Counted from the first letter of the stretch, positions 35,330-44,621 are shown. The stretch is DNA of 64,000 bases from Oceanobacillus bengalensis (GCF_003628445.1 NZ_RBZO01000005.1:79305-143304); one strand, 5' to 3'. The notes: generated by a model from the sequence alone, not told the origin. Numbers and translations: made by a program.

Positions 35330-37405
35330 TTAGCTTTGTACTTCTTCTTTGTAATCGCAATTCGTGCAAGCTACCTGTGCTCCTTTTTTGTTCTTCTTCT
35401 CAACAAGTAAAGAATCACATTTTGGACACGGCCTTGCTATCGGTTTGTCCCATGAAACAAAATCGCAATCAGGGAAATTATCACAACCATAAAATGTTCT
35501 TCTCTTTTTCGACTTTCTCTCCACAACATTGCCATCTTTACATTTCGGGCATTTTACACCAATTTCTTTGAGTATTGGTTTCGTGTTACGACAATCTGGG
35601 AAATTTGAGCAAGCTAGGAATTTCCCATATCGTCCCATCTTATATACCATTTCATGGCCACAATTTTCACAATCGATTCCAGCTGGTTCATCTTTAATCT
35701 CTATTTTTTCCATTTCTTGTTCAGCTTTTTCCAACCGTTTATGGAAACCTTGATAGAATTCATCAATAATATTTACCCAGTTATTCTCCCCTTCTTCAAT
35801 TGAATCGAGATCACCTTCCATCTTCACAGTAAACTCTACATCGATAATTTCAGGGAAGAACTCTTCCATTATTTCGTTAACAATCGTTCCTAATTCGGTT
35901 GGCATGAAACGTTTATTATCAAGTGTCACATATCCTCGGCGCTGGATGGTATCAAGGGTTGGAGCATATGTGGATGGTCTACCAATCCCAAGCTCCTCCA
36001 TCGTTTTTACTAACCTAGCTTCTGTATATCTTGGAGGTGGCTGTGTAAAGTGTTGGTTAGGACTTATTTCTTTCGACTTTACTTCCATTGCTTCGTCTAG
36101 CTCTGGAAGTAATTTGTCTTCAACCTTCTTATTATCATCCGTACCCTCTATATACACTTTCATAAAACCTTTAAACTTAATTTTAGAACCTGTTGCACGA
36201 AATTCAACATCATTATTAAGTAAGTGAACAGTCATTGTATCCATTACTGCAGGTGCCATTTGACTCGCCAAAAAGCGTTCCCAGATTAGCTTATACAGTC
36301 TAAGTTGATCCCTGGATAAAATTTCTTTTAACGATTTTGGGTCTCTTAAAATGGATGTTGGACGAATTGCTTCATGTGCATCTTGCGCACCTTCTTTTGC
36401 TTTCTTCGGTTTAGAATGGCCTAAATATTCTTCACCGTAATTTTCTACTATATAATCCACCGCTTCCTTTTTAGCGGTATCCGAAATCCTTGTAGAATCT
36501 GTACGCATATAGGTGATTAAACCAGTAATTCCACCAGCTTTTCTACCTAAATCGATCCCCTCATATAATTGCTGTGCTACCATCATTGTCTTTCTAGCTC
36601 TGAAGTTCAGCTTTCTAGCTGCCTCTTGCTGTAGCGAAGAAGTGATGAAGGCTTGAGCTGGATTTCTTTTTCTCTCCCGTTTTGTTACTTTATCAATCTC
36701 AAATTTGTCGCCTAGTTTATTAAGAATTACATTAACGTCCTTTTCTGATTTCAGTTCTTCCTTTTTTCCATTTATCCCATAAAAGGAACCTTCAAACACT
36801 GTCTCATCTTTTAAAAATTCTGCTTCAATTGTCCAGTATTCTTCTGGTTTAAAGTTCTCAATTTCTCTTTCACGATCAATAATCAATTTCATCGCTACTG
36901 ATTGTACGCGACCAGCACTTAATCCTTTTTTCACCTTTTTCCATAATAATGGACTTATATTGTATCCAACCAATCGGTCAAGAACACGTCTTGCTTGTTG
37001 AGCATCAACTAAATCAATGTCAATTGTTCTTGGATGCTTAAAGGATTCTTTAATTGCGTCTTTCGTTATTTCATTAAATACAACACGACATTCTGAAGTT
37101 TCATCAACATTTAAGATATGAGCTAAATGCCATGCAATTGCCTCACCTTCACGATCCGGATCGGCCGCGAGAAAAATTTTCTTTGCTTTCTTAGCAGACT
37201 TACGTAAATCTTTTAGCACATCGCCTTTCCCTCGAATGGTAATGTATTTTGGCTTAAAGTTATCTTTCTCATCAACACCCATTTGACTTTTCGGTAAATC
37301 TCTGACATGGCCCATTGATGCTTTTACTTCGTATTTTTTCCCTAAATAACGTTCAATCGTTTTCGCTTTTGCAGGCGATTCCACGATTACTAGATAATCT
37401 TTCAT
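35330..37405 (-). CDS. topA: DNA topoisomerase I
   Basis: Type IA topoisomerase that removes negative supercoils. From ATG 37405 (AGGAGG upstream) it is 691 residues, the B. subtilis length. TOPRIM at the N-terminus ([17 protein letters not shown], then [15 protein letters not shown] near 95-109), catalytic Tyr in [14 protein letters not shown] near 300, and three C-terminal zinc fingers with CxxC pairs ([42 protein letters not shown]). It has its own promoter and terminator. Confidence 0.98.
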   Translation of the reverse strand: MKDYLVIVESPAKAKTIERYLGKKYEVKASMGHVRDLPKSQMGVDEKDNFKPKYITIRGKGDVLKDLRKSAKKAKKIFLAADPDREGEAIAWHLAHILNVDETSECRVVFNEITKDAIKESFKHPRTIDIDLVDAQQARRVLDRLVGYNISPLLWKKVKKGLSAGRVQSVAMKLIIDREREIENFKPEEYWTIEAEFLKDETVFEGSFYGINGKKEELKSEKDVNVILNKLGDKFEIDKVTKRERKRNPAQAFITSSLQQEAARKLNFRARKTMMVAQQLYEGIDLGRKAGGITGLITYMRTDSTRISDTAKKEAVDYIVENYGEEYLGHSKPKKAKEGAQDAHEAIRPTSILRDPKSLKEILSRDQLRLYKLIWERFLASQMAPAVMDTMTVHLLNNDVEFRATGSKIKFKGFMKVYIEGTDDNKKVEDKLLPELDEAMEVKSKEISPNQHFTQPPPRYTEARLVKTMEELGIGRPSTYAPTLDTIQRRGYVTLDNKRFMPTELGTIVNEIMEEFFPEIIDVEFTVKMEGDLDSIEEGENNWVNIIDEFYQGFHKRLEKAEQEMEKIEIKDEPAGIDCENCGHEMVYKMGRYGKFLACSNFPDCRNTKPILKEIGVKCPKCKDGNVVERKSKKRRTFYGCDNFPDCDFVSWDKPIARPCPKCDSLLVEKKNKKGAQVACTNCDYKEEVQS

Positions 37406-37458
37406 ATTCGTTCCTCCTAAAATGAGGTTGACAATTTTAATTTTTAAAATCTTCACTA

Positions 37459-37487
37459 ATACTAAATATATACTTTAATTTTGTCAA
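37459..37487 (-). promoter_or_regulatory. Sigma-A promoter for topA
   Basis: Consensus TTGACA (complement of 37482-37487), 17-base spacer, TAGTAT (complement of 37459-37464). Leader about 45-50 bases to ATG 37405. Confidence 0.65.
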
Positions 37488-37542
37488 ACATACCGTACAA
37501 CTTTTATACATTCTAATACTCTGAATAAGAGAAAAAACACTT

Positions 37543-38451
37543 TTAAACCCAGCTTATATAATTATTTCGTACGGTATCCCAATCCTCTTTAATATCTTGT
37601 GCATCTAATACTAATTTCGCCCCATCTTGAATCATTCGATGGCAACCTTTTGTTTGAGGTATTAACGGTGAACCTGGAACTGCATATACTTCTCTCCCCT
37701 GGTCTAATGCCTGATCAACCGTTATCAATGTTCCACTTTTTTCTGTTGCTTCTATTACTAAGGTTCCAAAGCTTAACCCACTTATTATACGATTTCTTTC
37801 TGGAAAGTGAAATCGTTTTGGAGGAGTATGTGGTGGATATTCCGATAATACTAATCCTTTTTTTGCAATTTGGTTGAATAAAGGTATATTCTGTTTAGGA
37901 TATATATGTGAGAAACCACCGCCTAATACTGCAATTGTTTTTCCATTATTGTTTAAGGCAGTAATATGGGCAAAGCTATCAATACCCTTGGCCATCCCAC
38001 TAACGATTACCCAATTATCGTTCACCAAAGGCTCAACAAGTATTTTTGTTTTCGTAAATGCTTCGTTGGATGATTTTCTAGTACCAATTACACTTAAAGC
38101 AGGCTGTATCGATAACAAAGATATATTACCTATTGCATATAATACGAGCGGACTATCTTTAATTGTATTTAACACACGTGGATAGTTGTCGTCAACTATA
38201 GTGATAATTTCACACATCATTAAATCTTTCGTTAACTGTTCTTGTAAAGATAAATCATGTAGGTCTATATGGAATAAGGAAGCATTATTATGCGGTATAG
38301 AATAGGTTTTAGAAATCTCAAGAGGAGTTAAGCGGTAAATATTACTTAGAGCAGGATCTAGAAGGAGAATTTTACGTATCGTCTTTCTTGTTACACCACG
38401 ACATCGACTAACATGTATCAAACGATTACGAATTGATTTCAGGTCAAACAC
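37543..38451 (-). CDS. dprA: DNA-processing protein DprA (Smf)
   Basis: Loads RecA on incoming single-stranded DNA in natural transformation. The 302 residues contain the Rossmann-type DprA domain: SVIGTRKSSNEAFTK (near 120-134), VSGMAKGIDSFAHITAL (near 149-165), AVLGGGFSHIYPKQN and FPERNRIISGLSFGTLVIEA, with GTLITVDQALDQGREVYAVPG. The start is GTG 38451 with a weak, close AGGGA, so initiation is likely inefficient. The C-terminal winged-helix extension of some DprAs is absent. In B. subtilis it is ComK-controlled; no clear ComK box was found here. Confidence 0.93.
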   Translation of the reverse strand: MFDLKSIRNRLIHVSRCRGVTRKTIRKILLLDPALSNIYRLTPLEISKTYSIPHNNASLFHIDLHDLSLQEQLTKDLMMCEIITIVDDNYPRVLNTIKDSPLVLYAIGNISLLSIQPALSVIGTRKSSNEAFTKTKILVEPLVNDNWVIVSGMAKGIDSFAHITALNNNGKTIAVLGGGFSHIYPKQNIPLFNQIAKKGLVLSEYPPHTPPKRFHFPERNRIISGLSFGTLVIEATEKSGTLITVDQALDQGREVYAVPGSPLIPQTKGCHRMIQDGAKLVLDAQDIKEDWDTVRNNYISWV

Positions 38452-38468
38452 ATCCCTATCTTCATTTT

Positions 38469-38529
38469 ATAAAGTACAAGCGCCCGTTTAACGACATATG
38501 GAGCTGAAGGAAATTAGTCGCTGGACACC
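38469..38529. repeat. Truncated family I repeat upstream of dprA
   Basis: Reverse complement of this stretch reads like the two ends of the family I repeat joined together: a TCCAGCGACTA start, then GTCGTTAAACGGGCGCTT, comparable with the terminal blocks of copies at 2338 and 55917. The structured centre is missing. Orientation is opposite to the other two copies. Confidence 0.45.
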
Positions 38530-38560
38530 TTACCAAGACACCAAAGCACATTTTATCTGT

Positions 38561-38600
38561 TAAAATAGAACCTAAAAGAACTTCCTCTCTTAGGTTCCAT
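38561..38600 (-). terminator. sucCD terminator
   Basis: GAACCTAA (38568-38575) and TTAGGTTC (38590-38597) form an 8-bp stem with a 14-base loop, followed on the minus strand by TATTTTAAC. It lies about 25 bases beyond the sucD stop. Confidence 0.65.
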
Positions 38601-38624
38601 ATGTAAACCTTTTCTCAATTGATT

Positions 38625-39527
38625 TTAATGCGTTTTACACTTCTCGTCCAAACCTTTTTCTTTTAATACATTAATCATTGTCTCACCAATAACAGCTGGT
38701 GATTTAGCTACAGCAATTCCACACTCTTCCATTACACGGACTTTTTCTTCTGCAGTACCTTTTCCACCAGAAATAATGGCTCCAGCATGTCCCATGCGTT
38801 TTCCTGGAGGTGCAGTTGCTCCACCAATAAATCCAACTACTGGTTTCGTCATATTTGCTTTGATCCATTCTGCCGCTTCTTCTTCAGCAGTACCACCAAT
38901 TTCACCAATCATAACAACAGCTTCGGTTTCTGGGTCTGCATTAAAAGCTTCTAGCACATCAATAAAGTTTGTTCCATTAACTGGGTCTCCACCAATCCCT
39001 ACAGCAGAAGTTTGTCCATATCCAGCTTGTGACAATTGATGAACAGCTTCATATGTTAATGTACCAGAGCGGGAAACAACACCAATATGTCCTTTTTTAT
39101 GAATATATCCTGGCATAATACCAACTTTACATTCATCTGCAGTGATTACTCCTGGACAGTTCGGTCCAACTAATCTTGTTTTCTTACCTTCCATGTATCG
39201 TTTTACTTTAACCATATCCAATACCGGAATATGTTCTGTGATACAAATTGCTAGTTCAAGTTCAGCATCAACCGCTTCGATAATGGCATCTGCAGCAAAC
39301 GGTGCTGGTACATATATTACTGAAACAGTCGCACCTGTTTTGTCCACCGCTTCTTGCAATGTATTAAATACAGGAACACCTTCTACTTCTGTACCACCTT
39401 TTTTAGGTGTAACACCACCAACAATTTGTGTACCATATTCTAGCATTTGTTTCGTGTGGAATCTGGCTGTTCCACCAGTTATACCTTGGACAATTACTTT
39501 TGAATCTTTATTTAAGAAAACACCCAT
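38625..39527 (-). CDS. sucD: Succinyl-CoA synthetase, alpha subunit
   Basis: Forms succinate and ATP/GTP from succinyl-CoA in the TCA cycle with SucC. The 300 residues have the N-terminal CoA-binding Rossmann domain ([16 protein letters not shown] near 13-28), [21 protein letters not shown] near 121-141, and the phosphohistidine loop [17 protein letters not shown] near 246-262. AAGGAAGGA precedes ATG 39527. It follows sucC after 23 bases. Confidence 0.97.
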   Translation of the reverse strand: MGVFLNKDSKVIVQGITGGTARFHTKQMLEYGTQIVGGVTPKKGGTEVEGVPVFNTLQEAVDKTGATVSVIYVPAPFAADAIIEAVDAELELAICITEHIPVLDMVKVKRYMEGKKTRLVGPNCPGVITADECKVGIMPGYIHKKGHIGVVSRSGTLTYEAVHQLSQAGYGQTSAVGIGGDPVNGTNFIDVLEAFNADPETEAVVMIGEIGGTAEEEAAEWIKANMTKPVVGFIGGATAPPGKRMGHAGAIISGGKGTAEEKVRVMEECGIAVAKSPAVIGETMINVLKEKGLDEKCKTH

Positions 39528-39550
39528 TTAAAGTCCGTCCTTCCTTTATT

Positions 39551-40711
39551 TTATTTCACCATCGATACAATTTTTTGTGCTCCATCAGCCATGGAATCAG
39601 CTGAAATGATATTTAGACCAGACTCATTTAGAATTTTCTTACCTAAGTCTACGTTTGTACCTTCTAAACGAACAACAAGTGGTAGTTCTAAACCAACCTG
39701 TTTCGTTGCTTCAACAACACCTTCAGCGATTACATCACATTTCATGATTCCACCGAAAATATTAACAAAGATCCCTTTCACATTTGAGTCAGATAGAATA
39801 ATTTTAAATGCTTCTGTAACTTTTTCCGCTGTTGCACCGCCCCCAACGTCAAGGAAGTTTGCGGGCTCTCCGCCGGTGAATTTAATAATATCCATCGTTG
39901 ACATGGCAAGTCCAGCACCATTCACCATACAACCAATATTTCCGTCCAATGCAACATAGCTTAGGTCATATTTTGATGCTTCAATTTCTTTTTCATCTTC
40001 TTCATCTAAATCACGTAATTCCATAATGTCAGGATGTCTGTATAAAGCATTATCATCAAAATTTAATTTCGCATCAAGTGCTAGAACTTCGCCATCACCT
40101 GTTGTTACAAGTGGGTTGATTTCTGCAATCGAACAATCTTTTGAAACAAATGCTTCGTATAAAGCTGTCATAAACTTAACAGCTTTTCCAATCAATTCAT
40201 TTGGAATGTTTATGTTAAATGCTAGTCTACGAGCTTGATAGGGAGCTAGTCCTACTATTGGGTCTATAACTTCTTTAAAAATCTTCTCAGGAGTTTCAGC
40301 AGCTACCTCTTCAATCTCTGTACCACCTTCTTCAGATGCCATCATTACAACACGAGATGTCGCACGGTCTAATACTACTCCAACGTAATATTCCTTTTTA
40401 ATATCACAGCCTTCTTCGATCAGAAGTCTTTTTACTTCTTTACCTTCTGGACCAGTTTGGTGAGTAACCAATGTCTTACCTAGTATTTCCTCGGCATATG
40501 TACGAACTTCATCTAAGTTCTTAGCAACCTTTACACCACCGGCTTTTCCACGGCCACCTGCATGAATTTGCGCCTTGACAACGTTTACAGTTGTCCCTAA
40601 ACTTTTCGCTGCTTCTACAGCTTCATCAACTGTATATGCTACGTATCCATTAGGAACTTTTACGCCAAATTCACGTAAAACTTGTTTGCCTTGATATTCG
40701 TGAATATTCAT
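39551..40711 (-). CDS. sucC: Succinyl-CoA synthetase, beta subunit
   Basis: ATP-grasp subunit of the TCA-cycle enzyme, 386 residues. It starts [22 protein letters not shown] and has [16 protein letters not shown] (46-61) and the C-terminal ligase motifs [25 protein letters not shown] and [25 protein letters not shown] precedes ATG 40711. First gene of sucCD behind its own promoter. Confidence 0.97.
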   Translation of the reverse strand: MNIHEYQGKQVLREFGVKVPNGYVAYTVDEAVEAAKSLGTTVNVVKAQIHAGGRGKAGGVKVAKNLDEVRTYAEEILGKTLVTHQTGPEGKEVKRLLIEEGCDIKKEYYVGVVLDRATSRVVMMASEEGGTEIEEVAAETPEKIFKEVIDPIVGLAPYQARRLAFNINIPNELIGKAVKFMTALYEAFVSKDCSIAEINPLVTTGDGEVLALDAKLNFDDNALYRHPDIMELRDLDEEDEKEIEASKYDLSYVALDGNIGCMVNGAGLAMSTMDIIKFTGGEPANFLDVGGGATAEKVTEAFKIILSDSNVKGIFVNIFGGIMKCDVIAEGVVEATKQVGLELPLVVRLEGTNVDLGKKILNESGLNIISADSMADGAQKIVSMVK

Positions 40712-40744
40712 CTATTATCCTCCTAACAATTGTACTGCTATTTA

Positions 40745-40772
40745 ATTGTATCAAAAAAACGAAATTTAACAA
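40745..40772 (-). promoter_or_regulatory. Sigma-A promoter candidate for sucCD
   Basis: TTGTTA (complement of 40767-40772), 16-base spacer, TACAAT (complement of 40745-40750), about 33 bases before sucC. Confidence 0.55.
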
Positions 40773-40811
40773 GAATTTGTGATAATAATAATTAAAAAAT
40801 TACAAGTATTA

Positions 40812-41084
40812 CTATTCCTCACTTAATTTCTTATCTGCATGATAAATAAACGCAAATACTTCTGCCACAGCCTCGTACAACTCCTCTGGAATTGCTTCAT
40901 TAATATTTAATTCTTGTAACAACGATACTAACGTTGGATCCTCAACAATCGGTACATTTTCTTCCTTGGCTTTATCAATAATAGTTTCTGCGATGAGTCC
41001 TTTGCCTATTGCTGTTACTATTGGTACAGCATCTATATTTTCATCATATTTAAGTGCTGTAGCTTTTTTACGTTCATTATTCAT
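40812..41084 (-). CDS. ylqH: Detached FlhB C-terminal-domain protein (YlqH/FlhX-like)
   Basis: A 90-residue protein matching only the cytoplasmic, post-cleavage part of FlhB: ALKYDENIDAVPIVTAIGKGLIAETIIDKAKEENVPIVED parallels the FlhB region starting AIKYDEKVASAPYVLAKGVD encoded at 13022-14107. The shared end is IPEELYEAVAEVFAFIYHADKK versus IPEEFFQAVAEILAYVYRLEKK. The NPTH autocleavage motif is absent, replaced by the N-terminal MNNERKKATALKYDE. No membrane segment. The start overlaps ylqG by four bases. Homologous stand-alone domains can replace the FlhB C-terminus in other species; its role here is inference. Confidence 0.9.
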   Translation of the reverse strand: MNNERKKATALKYDENIDAVPIVTAIGKGLIAETIIDKAKEENVPIVEDPTLVSLLQELNINEAIPEELYEAVAEVFAFIYHADKKLSEE

Positions 41085-42337
41085 ATACGAAAATCAACCC
41101 CTTGATAGACGGCATTGCTCTTTGTTTCAATAGGTGAGTTTTTTACTTCTCTCTGTTCTTTAACTGATTTAAATTGAATACTTGATAGGGTATAACTTAT
41201 TCCTTCTAACCCCTTTTTCAGACTTGGTAACAATGTTATTGTTTTCGCCTGCAAGCTTTCATTGTCGTTAAAAATAGTTACGAAGATGGCGCGCTGTTTT
41301 ATATTCATATCAATAATTGTCTCATTCAAAGTATTCAAATCTAAATAAAATAATACCCTACAATAGTCTGGGTTTATCTTTCCATCTTCTGATTTTTTAC
41401 TTTTAAATTCTAGTTCCAAATCCTTCTTTAATGCCAATCGTTCTCCAGGTATATTTAGGAATGCTTGAATAAAGTTATCCGTTTCTGTAATCGAATTTAA
41501 CTGTATACCATTGATGAAGTGTAATAGTTTTTCACCTTGTTCTTGTATCGAACCACTACCAGTACTTACTAACTGTACTAACATATTCTTGAATGTTTCT
41601 TGTTGATTAATATGATTGTTAAGAAGCCTGTTTTCATTTGAGAAGTCCATTAATTTCATATACCGGTTCAATTGCTGAATAAACTGCTCCTTAGGATTAG
41701 CCTGTAATAGAAGGAGCTCTTGCTCTTTATCGATTTGAGAAATTTCTACAAATCGATTTAATTCATGCGACAAATTCATGTATTTCGGATCATTCTCTAT
41801 CTGTTGTAATAACTGTCTCATTAAGCTGGACTGGTCACTTATATTTTCAATGTATAGTGCTTTGAAAATAGCTTCATTCATCGGTAATTTTCGTCTAAAC
41901 ATTACTTGTAACACTTCTTGTGCTACCTTTTTGTCTTTCGCAGCGTCTAATATTGGCAATGCACTCGTAAGCTGCATTTTATTAAATGCAATTCCTTCTG
42001 ACATTAGCTTGTGTATGAGGGATACGTTTGTTTTAGTGGACTTCATGCCTAATTGTCGCAGGAGATTTGAGTAATCTTGCTTTGGTTGGTTTTTCAATTT
42101 CTCACCAATAACTTTTAAATAAATGGTATTGTTCGATTTGTTAACTTGAAAATGATACTTGTTACCAATCACTAAGGAAGCTTCTAACTTTGCAATTAAT
42201 TGCTGGTTAGAAAGCTTTATTTGTGCTTTTTGATTAGGATATATTTTGAGTATTTCACCCCGTACAATTTGTCCATTTCTTAGTTCCTGTCTTAGGTTTT
42301 TTGTTATTCCATCACTAGCTATTTTATGCAATCTCAT
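41081..42337 (-). CDS. ylqG: YlqG: FliK-like protein paired with a FlhB-like domain
   Basis: A 418-residue soluble protein, usually annotated hypothetical. Residues 21-78 look like a beta-barrel (GQIVRGEILKIYPNQKAQIK, then LIAKLEASLVIGNKYHFQV), a pattern seen at the N-terminus of many FliK-like proteins. The middle is helical. Residues about 325-392 resemble the FliK hook-length-control domain: YCRVLFYLDLNTLNETIIDM, then a strand IFVTIFN, a helix and a final strand YTLSSIQF. AAAGGTGG precedes ATG 42337. Co-transcribed with rnhB and ylqH behind a sigma-D-like promoter. The FliK relation is my inference from pattern. Confidence 0.8.
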   Translation of the reverse strand: MRLHKIASDGITKNLRQELRNGQIVRGEILKIYPNQKAQIKLSNQQLIAKLEASLVIGNKYHFQVNKSNNTIYLKVIGEKLKNQPKQDYSNLLRQLGMKSTKTNVSLIHKLMSEGIAFNKMQLTSALPILDAAKDKKVAQEVLQVMFRRKLPMNEAIFKALYIENISDQSSLMRQLLQQIENDPKYMNLSHELNRFVEISQIDKEQELLLLQANPKEQFIQQLNRYMKLMDFSNENRLLNNHINQQETFKNMLVQLVSTGSGSIQEQGEKLLHFINGIQLNSITETDNFIQAFLNIPGERLALKKDLELEFKSKKSEDGKINPDYCRVLFYLDLNTLNETIIDMNIKQRAIFVTIFNDNESLQAKTITLLPSLKKGLEGISYTLSSIQFKSVKEQREVKNSPIETKSNAVYQGVDFRI

Positions 42338-42351
42338 CGCTTAGCCACCTT

Positions 42352-43134
42352 TCATACCTTTTCAATGACATTTCGAACAGGTGCAAACGATTTACGGTGA
42401 TAGGGGGTAGCACCAGATTCTAACAATGTATCCATATGATGCTTTGTTCCATAGCCCATATTCGATGCGAAATCAAATGCTGGATATTCATTATGTATTT
42501 CACGCATGATATGATCACGTGTAACTTTTGCTAAAACACTTGCTGCTGCAATCGATATGCTTTTAGCATCTCCTTTAATAATTGATTCAGATGTGCAAGG
42601 AAGACTCGTCAGTTCCACTGCATCAATTAATAGATGGTCTGGCTGCGGCTTCAGTTGCATCACTGCCTGTCGCATTGCTAATTTTGTAGCCTCGAATATA
42701 TTAATTTCATCTATCGTCTTACTATCAACAATCCCGATACCGTAGCTTAATGCTCTTTCTTTAATAATCGTGTAAAACTTCTCTCTTACTCTTTCGTTTA
42801 ATTGCTTTGAATCATTTAATCCGATTAGTCTGAAGTCAGGAGGTAGAATAACGGCACAAGCAACAACTGGACCTGCCAAGGGACCTCGACCAGCTTCATC
42901 TATACCAGCAACAAACTTAGCCCCTCTGTTATATGCCTTGTTTTCATACACACACATTTCAAGGTAATTCTTCTCTAACTCTCTTTCTTTCTGTATTTGT
43001 TTCTCATAGCTTTTCATAATTTTTTGAACACCTTTACGTTCATCTTTCTTTAATTGTTCGATTTGCTCCTCTTTGACTTCTCCGTCTTTTATTAATTGTT
43101 TAATGACCGAAATCGATAACTTTTCCACCAACAT
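42352..43134 (-). CDS. rnhB: Ribonuclease HII
   Basis: Removes ribonucleotides from DNA and RNA primers. The 260 residues have an N-terminal helical extension (1-70) typical of Bacillus RNase HII, then FVAGIDEAGRGPLAGPVVAC (catalytic DE at 79-80), LIDAVEL with catalytic Asp near 167, and the second acidic site in KVTRDHIM near 202. Start ATG 43134 has AAAGGTGA close upstream. It is normally adjacent to rbgA; here 630 bases of repeats intervene and a sigma-D-like promoter lies directly in front. Confidence 0.97.
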   Translation of the reverse strand: MLVEKLSISVIKQLIKDGEVKEEQIEQLKKDERKGVQKIMKSYEKQIQKERELEKNYLEMCVYENKAYNRGAKFVAGIDEAGRGPLAGPVVACAVILPPDFRLIGLNDSKQLNERVREKFYTIIKERALSYGIGIVDSKTIDEINIFEATKLAMRQAVMQLKPQPDHLLIDAVELTSLPCTSESIIKGDAKSISIAAASVLAKVTRDHIMREIHNEYPAFDFASNMGYGTKHHMDTLLESGATPYHRKSFAPVRNVIEKV

Positions 43135-43153
43135 TCACCTTTCTCTCTATCTT

Positions 43154-43180
43154 ATATCGACAATTTTCCATACTTTTTTA
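43154..43180 (-). promoter_or_regulatory. Sigma-D promoter for rnhB-ylqG-ylqH
   Basis: TAAA (complement of 43177-43180), exactly 15 bases, then GTCGATAT (complement of 43154-43161). This matches the sigma-D consensus TAAA-N15-GCCGATAT in 11 of 12 positions. The transcript would start near 43147, about 13 bases before the rnhB ATG, leaving just the SD. This links the operon to motility genes. Confidence 0.65.
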
Positions 43181-43264
43181 AGAAGACTATTTTCTAAAAG
43201 ATTATTGTTTATCCAGTATTGTAATGTATAAACTCTGGACTAAGTGAAGGTTTTTGCTTAGTCT

Positions 43265-43380
43265 ACCGTTCCAGAAAGACACTTCGCTTTTCGCGGGCGG
43301 CTGGTGAGCCTACTTCGTGCTAATGCACTCCGAAGTCTCACCTAGGCCTGTCCTCCCGCAGAAGTCTATGTGTCTTTCCT
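43265..43380 (+). repeat. Dispersed stem-loop repeat, family II, copy a
   Basis: Nearly identical in blocks to 63795-63895 (for example ACACTTCGCTTT, CGGGCGGCTGGTGAGCCT, AGTCTCACCTAGGCCT). It is a long imperfect hairpin: GCGGG/CCCGC, GGTGAG/CTCACC, CTTCG/CGAAG and GTGC-taat-GCAC nest in order. It is bounded by inverted GAAAGACAC (43274-43282) and GTGTCTTTC (43370-43378), like a miniature element. Confidence 0.75.
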
Positions 43381-43513
43381 CCACTAAGGTATCTGCTCTA
43401 CTTTTATAAAACTAGAAAAATGCTGTTTTTACAGAAAACAACTATTCGTTACGTTGTTATATAGACTATAACCTCAAAAATATTTAGAGCAACTAACTTA
43501 GCTTAGGCATAAT

Positions 43514-43635
43514 ACGTAGAGTCCTACGGGAACAGCACGTGTCCGAAGACCCCGCCGTAAGTGTTTTTTGCTTGCGAGGAGGCTGAGGCCGCGCCCGTGA
43601 AAAGCGAAGTATTCTGCCGGAGCGAAAAGCAGGGC
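43514..43635 (-). repeat. Divergent family II-like repeat
   Basis: On the minus strand it reads TACTTCGCTTTTCACGGGCG, then CTCAGCCTCCTCG, then CGGGGTCTTCGGACACGTGCTG and CCCGTAGGACTC-type blocks. It shares the ACTTCGCTTT-CGGGCG core with family II but differs in the centre. Similar elements are common between genes in Bacillaceae (my general knowledge). Orientation is opposite to the copy at 43265. Confidence 0.55.
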
Positions 43636-43730
43636 ATAGCATTAATAAGTGTAAGCGAGAGCTACACAATACTGAATTAAATAAGTCCACTATTTTTGCA
43701 AAAAACAATAACCAAACGGAAAAGATCCTT

Positions 43731-43765
43731 AAGAAAAATAAGACATACATCATAAGATGCATGTC
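43731..43765 (-). terminator. rbgA terminator
   Basis: GACATGCATC and GATGTATGTC pair (43742-43751 with 43756-43765, one G-U) around a 4-base loop, followed on the minus strand by TTATTTTTCTT. The stem overlaps the rbgA stop codon. Confidence 0.8.
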
Positions 43766-44612
43766 ATTCTTCTGGTAATTCTAGTGTTATATTTCCGAGT
43801 CTGCCCGAACGGAGGTCCCTAAGAACAATATCTGATACTTTATGAAAATCTACTTCCCCTCCACCTTGTAGAGCTCCACGTTCCTTACCAATTTTCACAA
43901 AAACATCCACTATTTCTTCCGTTCCTTCAACAATGCCATAGCGTTCATGCAGGAGTTTTGGATATTGCTCTTCTATATGTCTTAACACAAATACAACTAT
44001 GTCTTGTAATGATAATAACTGGTCCTTTATTGTACCAATTGCTGCTAAACGGTAGCCAACTGCTTGATCTTCAAATTTAGGCCATAAAATTCCTGGCGTG
44101 TCTAATAATTCAAAATCCTTCTTTACCTTGATCCATAGCTGTTGCTTTGTTATACCTGGTCTATCACCAGTTTTGGCAGCTTTCCTATTTGCAAGTCGAT
44201 TAATTAATGTTGACTTTCCTACATTCGGAATCCCAACAATCATTGCCCTCGCAGCTCTCGGTTTAATGCCTTTTTTTAATAATTTGTCCATTTTTTCTTG
44301 CCCAAGCTCTTTCGCCAATTGTATAACACGTTTAATGTCCGCCTTATCATTAACATCTACAGCTAAGGCTGGGATTCCTTTTTCTTTAAAATACGTTAGC
44401 CACGTCTCTGTAGCTCGATGATCAGCTAAATCTTTTTTCATAAGCACAACCATCTTCGTTTTATTTTGAAGTACTTGCTTGAGCATAGGGTTTTGTGATG
44501 ATAAGGGTGCTCTAGCATCTACTAACTCCATTACAAAATCAACAAGTTTTAATTTTTCTTCCACTTCACGCTTGGCTTTCGCCATATGACCTGGAAACCA
44601 TTGTATTGGCAT
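43764..44612 (-). CDS. rbgA: Ribosome biogenesis GTPase A
   Basis: Circularly permuted GTPase needed for late 50S assembly (also YlqF). At 282 residues. Motifs occur in permuted order: G4 LMKKDLAD near 56-63, G1 VGIPNVGKSTLINRL near 124-138, G2 Thr in GDRPGITKQQ, G3 LLDTPGILWP near 169-178. N-terminal IQWFPGHMAKA (3-13) is the family signature. The C-terminal ANTAR-like RNA-binding domain is present. Ten bases follow the lepB stop. Confidence 0.97.
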   Translation of the reverse strand: MPIQWFPGHMAKAKREVEEKLKLVDFVMELVDARAPLSSQNPMLKQVLQNKTKMVVLMKKDLADHRATETWLTYFKEKGIPALAVDVNDKADIKRVIQLAKELGQEKMDKLLKKGIKPRAARAMIVGIPNVGKSTLINRLANRKAAKTGDRPGITKQQLWIKVKKDFELLDTPGILWPKFEDQAVGYRLAAIGTIKDQLLSLQDIVVFVLRHIEEQYPKLLHERYGIVEGTEEIVDVFVKIGKERGALQGGGEVDFHKVSDIVLRDLRSGRLGNITLELPEE

Positions 44613-44621
44613 ATGATAAAC

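Larger units (their letters stand above)
43135..43763. other. Repeat-filled gap between rbgA and rnhB
   Basis: No protein-coding gene. From right to left it holds the rbgA terminator (43731-43765), a family II-like repeat in reverse (43514-43635), a family II repeat (43265-43380), and the sigma-D-like promoter of rnhB (43154-43180). An 89-codon open frame on the minus strand (43493-43762) runs through the repeat and has biased, low-complexity composition (Cys/Arg/Leu); I do not call it a gene. Confidence 0.8.

Noticed and set aside
43493..43762. 89-codon open frame on the minus strand between rbgA and rnhB
   Set aside because: Runs through the family II-like repeat, has no SD-supported start, and its composition reflects the repeat.
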